A stretch of DNA of 64,000 nt from positions 1,821,792 to 1,885,791 of the forward strand of contig CAXAMN010006668.1 of the NCBI GenBank assembly GCA_963970005.1, read 5' to 3'. The position numbers were made by a program, and so were the translations under genes. Of this stretch, positions 1 through 8,775 are shown one piece after another; position 1 is the first letter of the stretch; every line of letters begins with the position of its first letter. Source of the DNA: Durusdinium trenchii. Its lineage: Eukaryota > Sar > Dinophyceae > Suessiales > Symbiodiniaceae. The notes below the pieces were generated by a model. It saw only the letters and a list, made by a program, of their open reading frames with translations. It was not told the origin of the DNA and did no database searches.

Positions 1-515
1 TCCCCCATGATTGATCCTCTATGAAATGAGTATTTGTTTCCACTACGAAATGGTCTGGACACAGGTCATTTTATAAAAACATGAGTTTGGAAATTGGAAC
101 ATAAATCTACACAACATCATTTCATAGAAAGATCAACTGGGGAACGGAGGATTGCTGCTAAGACCATGCCAAAGTGAGACAACTCATTTCATTAAAAAAC
201 TTTTGGTTCCCGATGATTGTCTATGATTCTACAGCAAAACCATTTGATTGAAATTCTAGCGTTTTGTGTTAAATAACTGCGCATATGGTCTCAGTATTCT
301 GAGGCCAACTAATTTTATAAGTACAGTTTGCTGGAGGTGATATTGTGGTATCGATTCAAGGCAAAGCATTTTATAGATCCAAGCTGTGATCTGTAGCCTT
401 TTGGTTTTGAGAGGCCTGGATATGGCTATGCATTTTATAGAAAGGACGGCTATTCATTTTATAGAGAATAATGATAGCCAAAGTATTTCATAGCCGTTTT
501 TTTCTATAAAAGGAA
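1..515. repeat. Degenerate periodic AT-rich motif array
   Basis: A motif close to CATTTTATAGAAA recurs near 67, 118, 185, 241, 311, 367, 431, 457 and 484, and once inverted (CTATGAAATG) near 20. The spacing is mostly 47-70 bases, then about 26. The sequence between motifs is not obviously conserved. I read this as an old, decayed minisatellite or an array of short dispersed units. No convincing coding frame lies inside it. Confidence 0.55.
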
Positions 516-778
516 AAGCTGCCAGGACTTACCACCAGACAAGGGGGATTGTTTGAACACACCCTTCTCCGCCCCAGCTTGGCGCTGTGCGAAATCGCCG
601 ATTTTTCTCCGATGTACCGCTGAGCCGAGCCTCCGACTGAGGAGGGAAGAGCTGGTGAAGTCTGCCGGGGTCACGGCCTACCTGAGTGCCTCGTTTCGAC
701 CGGGCACGTGGTCGTGGATCTGCCGGAACCTGGGAACTGCGAACAAGAGGTCTGACCTGGGACCTCCTCGGACCACAG

Positions 779-842
779 AGAAAGTACATACTGTATGGGC
801 CAGAGAAATCACACCCAGACACTCCGGGGTGGTTACCGGGGG
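779..842 (+). CDS. Candidate host exon (weak)
   Basis: Following a CAG acceptor there is an open frame reading RKYILYGPEKSHPDTPGW, ending at a GT. It is short and matches no family I recognise. The 540-778 stretch upstream is GC-rich and open in several frames on both strands, so its coding status cannot be decided by eye. Confidence 0.25.
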
Positions 843-1640
843 GTCAATGTAGGCATATATGGCACATGGAGTGTATGGGACAGATCACTGCATCCACCCA
901 ATCTGTTGCGATCCACATGGTGTTGATTGTTCAACCCGCCCAAACTGGAAGAACCTCGTGTGACGTGGGACACATCCCCAACCAATCAACGACTTCCACA
1001 TGTGTCTTGAGCGGCTTCGTGCCACGGCTTCTCTCCTCTTCAGACATCGTGTCACCGCCTTCCAGGCGAATACGCGATGCACCCACTGCAACGGGAGCTC
1101 CGCCTCAAGAAAGGCGGCGTTCAGGCCCGTTCCGGTCCTCCGCGGCGCGAAACGAACGGACCGGCCGACCGAAGGATCCCCAGGCACCGCCCCGGTGACC
1201 GTCCCGAGACGGAGTCCACGAACCTCTGTGGGTCTTCCGAAACGAAAAGGACGTGGGAATGCGCGTGCCCCGCCTCGGAAGCACGAGCATGTTCGGACTT
1301 GTAAATCTTCAGTTGAATGTATAGCAGTATAGCTGCTTTGTGAGTTGCTTTGTGGTTTGCAGTCAAATGTGTGTTCACCTCACTTTTTTGGTCATCGTGC
1401 GATAGTGCGGGCATATATGGGCATTCTTAATGCATGCTTGTATTAATGACTGGCTCGAGATGAAAGCAGTCACCAATGTTGGAAAGCACCTTCCACAATA
1501 TGCCACGCACAAATTAATTGACATAACATCTCATATACACCGAACACTTTGCCCATCTTTGTTCATTGACCCAGCTTTTTCACAGTTCCTATATGAACAT
1601 CCCTCCCATCAACCCTCCCATCAAAGCCCGTTCCTCGCAG
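843..1640. other. Host DNA, no firm gene
   Basis: The stretch contains a GC-rich block (about 1010-1300) open in several frames on both strands, with Arg/Pro-rich translations typical of GC-rich non-coding sequence. No domain is recognisable. The remainder is AT-rich. Confidence 0.4.
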
Positions 1641-1728
1641 CCCGAGGCCACGATCGAAGGGATGGGCCGCACGGGCTACCGCTGCTTTCTGGAAGCCCCC
1701 GAGCCGTCCTCGCCCCTTGGGACCTGAG
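1641..1728 (+). CDS. Candidate host exon (weak)
   Basis: A GC-rich island follows CAG and reads PEATIEGMGRTGYRCFLEAP, then ends next to GT (1729-1730). In this frame a TGA lies just before the donor, so it could be a terminal exon or use another frame. The family is not recognised. Confidence 0.25.
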
Positions 1729-2969
1729 GTGAAAGGCCCATCCTCGGAGACCGGTGATGGCGTGATGGCGTGAGCGGAGTGAGGAGTGGTGTGTCGCAGT
1801 GGTCGAGAGGAGGTGGTGAGGCGTTGGAACCGGTGTGGCGGTGGCAGTGGGTTGGACGTTTTGTGTCAGGTCTTCATGGCAAGTTAGGCCTTCTCAGTGA
1901 AGCATGGATGGTCAATTCAAAGTGAAATCAGTTGCAGCAGGTGAAGTGGGAACAAAGATGAACAAAGTAGCGGTATTTGCGCAAAGGTTCCAAATCCGGG
2001 AAGCAGTATGTAGCACTTGAAAGTTCATTGACCTAATAAAAGAGATATAGTAACCCAAGATTCGGCAACTGCAGCCCAACTCTGCAACGCTAACAGCCTT
2101 TGGGCAATCTTGTGCAAATTCTAACCTGGAAAACCTTGTACAATTGTTTAGCCATAAGTTTCCACTACCATCGGACATGCACACTAGTTTGTTGCGTTTC
2201 TCCTGCAAATGACTTGCTTTCAACCCTCTACTTTATGCAGAGATGTTCTTGCAGATTTCCAACCCTCCCAATGAACCTTGGAGGGGATTGTTCATCCCAA
2301 ATTGACACTGACCATACTGTAGCATACTGTAGCAACCTTTTCTCTTAAGACAGAGTCTTTGCATGTCTGTCGCGTTCGAATTGGTTCAGTCAGTGCTGTG
2401 AAAACGCAGCTGAAGAATTCCCTTGAAAGAGAAATATAGTCCAGACTACACTGAAACAAGGTTCAATCTGGGAAAGATTGCAGTCAGAGTCAGATTCAAT
2501 CTGGACCTGGCCAGTCAGTATTCCAGTTTCATTCTGGGTATAATGCCAATGCTCCATTGTAGCATAGCACACTTGCTGCTCATATTTAAAGAAACGATGA
2601 TGCAAGCCAGTTGGGAAGCCCTAGAGGATGTAGGACGAGCCACAAGTTGTGGGCCTTAAATCCTTGTTTGGCGATCTTTAGAGGAAACAGTTTCGCAAGT
2701 GGATGCCCGACCGAGGATGAAGTCGGCTGCTGGTGCAGCAGTGCCCACCATGGAATTTATGGGAGTCCATGTGGAGAACGGCACCGTGCTGCGCAAGTGG
2801 AGGTGAGGGGCGTGGAACACGGGTGTTTTCATGTTTTGAAGGGCACTTTTTTTAAACCTCGGGTTTGGACATGGGTGGAGGTGTAAAAAAGAGCAAAAGG
2901 ACAATGGTTGTTTGCGAACAAAAATGACACGGCGACGGCGGCCTAATGTTTGGTTTATCTCAATCAAAA
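1729..2969. other. Host DNA, mostly intron-like
   Basis: This stretch is AT-rich with no stable frame, apart from a possible exon-like island around 2735-2812 (frame containing MEFMGVHVENGTVLRKWR, followed by GTGAGG). Nothing recognisable by family. Confidence 0.35.
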
Positions 2970-3126
2970 CACGTCGACGCTTACTCGCCTCATGCCGCGA
3001 GGCTTGATCCGATGGGTGATTTGGACGAGCAGGATGAAGCCACCTGGACGAGCGACGTTGCGAGAACACGATCGATCTCAAGCCATCCAATATGGCCACT
3101 TCAAAGATGTCCATACGCTCGCTGAG
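2970..3126 (+). CDS. Candidate host exon, acidic frame
   Basis: One frame reads LDPMGDLDEQDEATWTSDVA and is open from about 2970 to 3122, followed by GAG|GT at 3127. Composition is more protein-like than in the other two frames. An in-frame TGA lies directly before the donor. Function unknown. Confidence 0.25.
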
Positions 3127-3390
3127 GTTTCCCTGGGAGAATGAGAGGTCGCAATGGTAAAATATGGCTGACTAACCTGTTCAAGCAAGAAACCCAAAAG
3201 GGCCAAAAGGACCAAAGACCCGAAAGACTCCCAGCATGAGCTGGTGACTTCTGCTGTTCCTCCAAAGGCCACAGTTTAAGTGCATGGTTCAAGTGCTTCT
3301 GGTGTTTGATGCCAAGAACCATCAAGAACCTGTAGGTCAGTCAACACCCAGGGCCCAGGTTGAACCACTTCGCGTATGTTCAAGTCATTG

Positions 3391-3500
3391 CCTGAGGGTT
3401 CTGAGAACACCATCGGCATGATGGAAGCTGGCCTGATCCCCAACCGCGTGGACTACTACGATGTGGATACAGACCCCAGCGGCCGATTTGACACTTGGCT
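3391..3500 (+). CDS. Candidate host exon
   Basis: The frame contains GMMEAGLIPNRVDYYDVDTD followed by PSGRFDTW. It is GC-rich, C/G-ending in codons and open across the island, in contrast to the AT-rich flanks. The family is not recognised, and the exon borders are not precisely fixed. Confidence 0.33.
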
Positions 3501-4131
3501 TGAAGGAATACACCCGAAAACTAACCCATGGACCCTGTGGCTTTGGCACCCCGAGTTCGGCTCTTTGCCTCAAAGCAGTGGTTCTGAAGGGTCCATGAGG
3601 CTGTCGGGTAGTGAGGCTTGAAGCAGTTCCCACCGGTGTCCCACCGGTGTGGACCCTGTTCAGCCTTCTAAGAATTTAAACAAAAGAACACATGATTTGG
3701 TGTCGTAGTGCCAAAGTCCTTAGCAAGAAATGGTTGTTTAGTGAAAAGCCATTAAATCAATGATGGAAAATGGTGGTGTTTTCCGTTCAATTTTTTGGGA
3801 ACATGAAGCGATGGTCAGCTGTGTACGAAGATCCAGGCTGCTGGAACTCCAAGAAAAGGAACTGTTAGGCCACGTGTCTTCTTGTTCTTGTCATTGGTTA
3901 GTGGTAGAAAGAAGCTGGTTGTGAAGTCCAAGACATGGACGTATTATACAGTATTTAGGGAGACTCCCCAGCCAATGCCATGGAAACTGTTCCTTTTCCC
4001 ATTGGCTGCATCCTTGGAGAGGCACAAAGGTTCCAATATTTGCAACATCCAGAGTTTTCCCAGCCGGTAAACCAAAGCATGTAGGTGTTTTCACGTGCTT
4101 TCCCTCTAAATCCAATCAATGATTCCTGCAG
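3501..4131. other. Intron-like host DNA
   Basis: AT-rich sequence without a sustained coding frame. It ends in a good polypyrimidine-AG acceptor (ATTCCTGCAG) at 4131. Confidence 0.4.
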
Positions 4132-4291
4132 GACCAGAATCCACAGGGGTTCGGTTCGCCTGGGTTTGCACGGATTTGGGCATGCCCAGAAAGCGCAGGA
4201 ATCGGGTCAGCCTTACCGCATCCACATGTACTCCACGGCGCGCTTCGGGGAACGAATGGTGCGGAGGGAGGAAGAGCGAGTCGCCTTGCAT
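4132..4291 (+). CDS. Candidate host exon
   Basis: The exon begins directly after ATTCCTGCAG. The frame runs for about 53 codons and includes FGHAQKAQESGQPYRIHMYS and FGERMVRREEERVALHP. It then enters a T/G-rich intron-like stretch (the exon end is approximate). Basic and polar composition with no domain I can name. Confidence 0.42.
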
Positions 4292-5016
4292 CCGTTTTTG
4301 TTTGTTTTAGTTGTTTGTGTTGTTTTGGTTCTTTTTTTTGCTGTGTTTGGTTGGACTCATGTTCCTGTAGGCACTGGTGTTGGTGCATTGGTAGGCAATG
4401 GCAAGGTTGCGCTTTGCATGACATGCCTACATGGAAGCGTTCATCACAAGGTCCAACCCAGCACGGGGGGGAGCAAAACCATCCATTGAAGGTGTTGGAG
4501 CCCCAGCAGGGGGGTTTAGGTGATGGTTTTCGTTGCAAGCATCAGCAATTTGGTCATGAACAAATAGCCTAAGAAGGCCACCTTTGAGTAGACTCCCATT
4601 CTAGCCTTTCGGGATTTGTCCTTAACAGCTTGCCTAGACAGAAGGTTCCCGGAAACGCGGGAAGTGGATACAACAGGATGACTGCATTGCAGGACAGCGG
4701 ATGCCACAGTCACAAAGAGCAAAGGCTCACAGTACCACTAGTTTGGAGCTGAAAAATGCTCTAGAAACAGTCGCAGTATTGTTGTCCCGCTCCACATGGT
4801 CAAAGTGAATCACAGCCAAGCTTCTCATGGCCATGTCGTTTCCAGGGTAAGTTTGTTGGGGCTACTAGTGACAAAGAAGCTACTAGTAACAAAGGGCATC
4901 GCTACTAGGAGCAAGAAGCTACTAGGTGGAGGGACCCTAACAAAAACGATCACCACGGCTACTTGGTGCCGTGAGCCGCGCTTTCCCCACGAGCCGGGAC
5001 TTTCCAGCTTTCGTAG
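4292..5016. other. Intron-like DNA with an ACTAGTA repeat
   Basis: No convincing exon. The segment 4861-4925 holds tandem units of the type AAGCTACTAGTAACAAAGGG. A related array occurs in opposite orientation near 39382-39470. Confidence 0.45.
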
Positions 5017-5187
5017 GTGGCCGGCTCGAAGATCGATACCGTGAAGCAGCCGCCTGGACGCAGATGGAGAAAGATGGAGGGTGAAAGATGGACAACAGCT
5101 TTGGAAGAGGCAAAGCAGGGCGATCCTCCGGTCCTTCTCGGATTTTGGGCGCAGAACCAAAGAAACACACGCGGCGTTTGGGAAGAG
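5017..5187 (+). CDS. Candidate host exon, 57 codons, phase 0
   Basis: This is an exact multiple of three between TCGTAG| and |GTGGGA. The frame is fully open: VAGSKIDTVKQPPGRRWRKM at the start and DPPVLLGFWAQNQRNTRGVW near the end. The phase-0 length, canonical borders and composition support a real exon. The family is not recognised. Confidence 0.45.
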
Positions 5188-6037
5188 GTGGGAAGTGGTC
5201 TTTTCAGACTCATCCACACGTGCGCTGCGCTGGGGATGTGTTGGCTTTACCAGGGGCCTCCAGGAGCCTTTTTAAAGTCTCAGCACTTTGGGCTGCGGGG
5301 GGCTTCTCCTTTGAGCATTGACAATGTGAGCACATTCAGGAAGTGTTTAGACTCACCAATGAAACATGCAATCCATTCTTCATTCAAACTCTAGTGTTGG
5401 GCAGTGATATAGAATTGCAATAGAAAATTTGGTTGATGCCTCATACATTGGGACCAAGACACTGCTGGAGCTTTCAAAAAGGCTGCCTAGACTCTGAGGG
5501 CTACTTGTACAAGGAGAGAGATCTATTTGTTGTTTGTGAATTGTGCTCAGCATAAAACCAGGTCCATCTCAAGTTCTTGCCAAGCTTCATAACAATTATA
5601 TAGCTGCCACTCGAGAAGAAGACGCGCCGGTTCCAAGCAAACAGCTTTCAATGACTTGCGGCTTTCCGTCAGAAATTCAGACAAACCGACACACTGCCCA
5701 GAAGCTCCTAACCCAAGTGGGGGCGGACCCTTGTATGGAGGGATTCTTCTCAAATCCATCAGTGGAGAGGGACCCAAAGGCCTGTTTGGAGCGTTTAGAT
5801 GCGTTTAGTGGGTTGCGGCTTCTTCCCAAACCCGCCCACAACCGCGTGGCGCCCGCGTTGTGTGCATGGATCCATCGTCGCTTGGAACGTGCGAGGTACA
5901 TGTCCATCAAGGCGCTGCCATCCGTCTTCGAGGTGCCTGGGCCACTTGGAGTGCAGCTGACGAGAAGGAGAGAAACCAATAGAAAAGAGAACCTTTGAGC
6001 TGGACCTTTTTCTACCTCAGAACTAGTGGAGTATTTA
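5188..6037. other. Host DNA upstream of the copia insertion
   Basis: A 151-codon plus-strand frame (5543-5998) is open, but its minus-strand shadow is equally open and neither shows a family signature. An exon may lie at about 5800-5980. The copia element inserted at 6038-6042 in TA-rich sequence. Confidence 0.3.
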
Positions 6038-6042
6038 TTATA
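6038..6042. repeat. Target site duplication TTATA (left)
   Basis: TTATA immediately precedes the 5' LTR, and TTATA (23821-23825) immediately follows the 3' LTR. A 5-bp duplication is the usual length for Ty1/copia integrases, and it fixes the element borders. Confidence 0.9.
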
Positions 6043-6203
6043 TGTCAATAGGGATGGGGTCCCAGTATAGTCGCTATACAGGTACATGCCATATACATTT
6101 TGGCTCAAGTGCCCAACCAGGTAAAAAGGAGCTTTAGCGCGCGAGCTTCATGTTGACCTAAGAGCTAGAACGGGGCCAGGGCACACCTTTCCATCCGTTC
6201 GCA
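6043..6203 (+). repeat. 5' LTR, 161 bp
   Basis: Starts TGTCAATAGGG and ends CCGTTCGCA. Short for an LTR of such a large element. Contains a spliced-leader-like sequence at 6088-6109. I see no mismatch to the 3' LTR. Confidence 0.95.
6088..6109 (+). promoter_or_regulatory. Dinoflagellate spliced-leader relic in 5' LTR
   Basis: Against the known 22-nt DinoSL (DCCGTAGC followed by CATTTTGGCTCAAG), the last 14 bases match exactly and the first eight (GCCATATA) match at five positions, giving 19/22. DinoSL is added in trans to dinoflagellate nuclear mRNAs at an AG. A genomic copy is normally a sign that a spliced mRNA was reverse transcribed. Position 46 of the LTR would make it a natural start of R. 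The inference is that R derives from a trans-spliced transcript. Confidence 0.8.
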
Positions 6204-6220
6204 GGTTATCAGCCGTAACC
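6204..6220 (+). promoter_or_regulatory. Probable primer-binding site
   Basis: Directly after the LTR comes GGTTATCAGCC. The reverse complement of an initiator tRNA anticodon arm (GGCTCATAACC) would be GGTTATGAGCC, a 10/11 match. Drosophila copia is known to prime from the 5' half of initiator tRNA with a PBS beginning GGTTAT. It does not resemble the common TGGTATCAGAGC 3'-end PBS beyond a short core. tRNA identity is inferred. Confidence 0.55.
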
Positions 6221-6313
6221 AGACTCCTTTGAGCTGGGTACGAGCTGCGGCCTTACACAACACCATCTAAACGCACACGCATCGGATAGATCAGTTACCC
6301 TCAGTCACTGAAG
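6221..6313 (+). other. Copia 5' leader
   Basis: This is a short untranslated leader between the primer-binding site and the first ATG of the element. Confidence 0.6.
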
Positions 6314-7636
6314 ATGGACCAATCCGACGCCAGCACTGCATCTTTTGGAGCAGCTGCTGCGGCCGCAGATCGGATGAGTGCATCCCACAACTCTAGTCCA
6401 GGTACGATCGAAGCGGAGACTCTGACAGCGGTGAGAGAAGATGCGACAGGTAGAGCACGAAGTCGTTCCCCGTCAGCGCACTCGACACCACCGTGGGGGA
6501 CACCGAGATCAGGCCGTAGCCCTAGGGAGACAAGGAGGAGGACTGACACCGGAGCTGTGAGAGTGTTAGCATTGCAGGATGGGTCAGCTGTACCAGTGCC
6601 GTCGGACAGCGAAGCTGGAGATCGAGCAAGGGCAAGCACTGACAACCTACAACTAGCACGGGCCGATGGAGACCTGAATGCGAAGTGTGCGCAACTACTT
6701 GCCGAAGTGCATATGTTGAACCACCAAAACGCATGGATGGTCGAATGTGAGCAGAGACAGAACCAGATTATACAACACGAGACCGAAGTCCACGAAGTAG
6801 TGATGGCACACCTCGAAGAATGTTATGTTGAAGGATATGGAAATCAACGAAGAATCTCCCAACTTACAGAATCCAGAGACTGTTTGCTCTCAGCAGCACA
6901 CGACCTGCAATACCAGATGGACACTGATCGTGTGGCAATGCGGGATCGTCTCACCCAGTTAGGGGAGTACGCTGATCGCAACAGCGCAGAGATGGTTAGT
7001 CAAGTTGTGAACATCGGCACGGAAGAGATCCAGGCTATATCGGCGGAAAGAGATCGAGCCGTAACCGAGGTCATGACTACAATCGCAGATGCTGAGAACG
7101 TCAAGGATCTGTGTAGACAGGAGTTAGTTGGACTACAAAGGCAGAGTGCCAGAAACAAACACGAATATGCTGAAGAGATGAAGATGAGGGAAGCAATGTA
7201 TGCAAACAAGATCAAATGGTTATCAGAAGAGAATGAGGAGCTCAACAACCGATCTAATACTCAGGACAAGTTCATCTTGAACATCAGAGAGCAATTGAAG
7301 AAGGCGAACGAGGAGTTGACTCAGACGAGGATTCAAGGATCCGATCGACCGTTTCAACCATCTAGCGCCGAACTCAAGAAGGCCGAAGCCAAGGTGAACA
7401 TGTTGGAAGAGGACATTCTACGTAAAGAGAGGATGCTGAAACGTCTTCAGGAAGAATTGATCGAATCAAGCGCAAGTGAAGCACAATTGAAGGTCGCACT
7501 GAAGTTGAAACCACCAGACATGGGATCAGAACCCAGTGTGGAGAATGAGATGATGACCAAGCTCAGAGCGGAACTTGAACGTACTGAAAAGTTATTAAGG
7601 TCCGAGGAGAGGCAATTGAGTACTACGAAGGTATGA
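6314..7636 (+). CDS. gag: Gag N-terminal part, coiled coil
   Basis: 440 residues beginning MDQSDASTASFGAAAAAADR. An Ala/Ser/Arg-rich low-complexity N terminus (about 1-110) is followed by long charged helical sequence with coiled-coil character (about 120-435, rich in E, K, R, Q and L). Presumed role: assembly of virus-like particles. It ends at TGA 7634-7636, overlapping the ATG of the next ORF by four bases (ATGA). Reading the next frame upstream gives EYYEGMMQ, which continues the coiled coil better, so a one-base loss near 7617 probably split one Gag. Translational coupling at the ATGA overlap is the alternative. Confidence 0.75.
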   Translation: MDQSDASTASFGAAAAAADRMSASHNSSPGTIEAETLTAVREDATGRARSRSPSAHSTPPWGTPRSGRSPRETRRRTDTGAVRVLALQDGSAVPVPSDSEAGDRARASTDNLQLARADGDLNAKCAQLLAEVHMLNHQNAWMVECEQRQNQIIQHETEVHEVVMAHLEECYVEGYGNQRRISQLTESRDCLLSAAHDLQYQMDTDRVAMRDRLTQLGEYADRNSAEMVSQVVNIGTEEIQAISAERDRAVTEVMTTIADAENVKDLCRQELVGLQRQSARNKHEYAEEMKMREAMYANKIKWLSEENEELNNRSNTQDKFILNIREQLKKANEELTQTRIQGSDRPFQPSSAELKKAEAKVNMLEEDILRKERMLKRLQEELIESSASEAQLKVALKLKPPDMGSEPSVENEMMTKLRAELERTEKLLRSEERQLSTTKV

Positions 7637-8775
7637 TGCAGAACCAACAGGACATGATGGAATTCGAAGCGCATGCATCACGGCTCAGAGATGAGAGGAA
7701 TAAGTACCGGAAGAGGTACGAAGAGGAGCGCACAAGTGCAGAGAATGCAGCCGCAACCGAACATGGTGCCGCTTCATCCTCTAGCTCAGGCGGCTCCAAG
7801 ATATCTCGGAAGGAACACGAGAAGATCAACATCCCTGCATGGCCCAAGATACACGACCTGGAGGTTTGGAAATCCCAGGTTGTAGCGGCAGTCGTGACGG
7901 CATCGGGCGACGAGAAACAAGAAGACTGGATCCAATGGCTCTCGGATGCCTTCAGATCACCATATGACCCATTTCTACTCGAGACATCAGGCGAAGCAAG
8001 ATTCGCTAGCATAGACGCTAAGCTAGGTATCACCCTACATACGATCATCCACGCAGCAGGTGAGAGATCTCATGACGTACAACTGAAGGTGAGGCAGATG
8101 ATGCAGAGACGTGCGAGAGGCACAACTCCTGGAATGGTCAAGGGACGAGAAATGTTAGCGTTGATCGTCGATAGTTTCCGGAGTGCCGACAACGTTGATG
8201 TGATGTATGCATCCAAGCACTTATTCGATCTAAAGTTCCCTGGGGATAATCAACTATCCAGATTCCTTGGACAGTGGGATGAGATCATATCAGGTATGGA
8301 TGCGGATGACATGCTTCCTGACAAAGCACTTCGCAACCTGCTTTGGGATAAGATTAAGGATTCCAAAGTTATGGCGTTAGACTTGTCTGTGTACGACAAC
8401 ATGTTGGATAAGGATCCGGATAAGACCTACCAGAAGTTACGAGAGATCATGACGAAGTGGATACGGAAATCAATTGAGACCACAAACAAGAAAGAAAGGG
8501 AAAAAGCTTTTGGGAACATCGTGAAAGCCACACCAGCGGCGGAGAAGAAGGACCCTAAAGCGAAACCCAAGAATACCAAGACCGATCCACCGAAACATGA
8601 CGCCGCTCCAGTACTTCCTCAGGCTAATCCGAAGGACCACAACAAGAAGGACAAGAAGCAGGATCGTGGAAGATCAACCACGAAGAGCCCAAAAGGGGAT
8701 CGTGGCAGGTCAGCGACTCCAGCAGATACGTCCAAGATAGGATGCGCTTTCCACTTCCATGGGAAAAACGGATAA
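7633..8775 (+). CDS. gag: Gag central part (capsid-like)
   Basis: 380 residues, in the -1 frame relative to the previous ORF. Continues the coiled coil, then a Ser/Gly linker, then a helical region with WPKIHDLEVWKSQV and a capsid-like segment (about 65-290; compare the UBN2/retrotrans_gag families, general resemblance only). A K/P-rich basic tail follows. It stops at TAA 8773-8775 inside a CCCH zinc finger: GCAFHFHGKNG, stop, SRGDKCKFSH. The stop sits five residues before the third ligand, where the second cysteine would be expected. The frame then continues unchanged into the next ORF. Confidence 0.8.
   Translation: MMQNQQDMMEFEAHASRLRDERNKYRKRYEEERTSAENAAATEHGAASSSSSGGSKISRKEHEKINIPAWPKIHDLEVWKSQVVAAVVTASGDEKQEDWIQWLSDAFRSPYDPFLLETSGEARFASIDAKLGITLHTIIHAAGERSHDVQLKVRQMMQRRARGTTPGMVKGREMLALIVDSFRSADNVDVMYASKHLFDLKFPGDNQLSRFLGQWDEIISGMDADDMLPDKALRNLLWDKIKDSKVMALDLSVYDNMLDKDPDKTYQKLREIMTKWIRKSIETTNKKEREKAFGNIVKATPAAEKKDPKAKPKNTKTDPPKHDAAPVLPQANPKDHNKKDKKQDRGRSTTKSPKGDRGRSATPADTSKIGCAFHFHGKNG

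Noticed and set aside
885-1414. Minus- and plus-strand ORFs in the GC-rich block
   Set aside because: Open in several frames at once with Arg/Pro-rich content, as expected of GC-rich non-coding sequence.
5543-5998. 151-codon ORF just upstream of the copia element
   Set aside because: The minus strand is equally open over the same interval and no domain is visible; kept only as a possible exon area.
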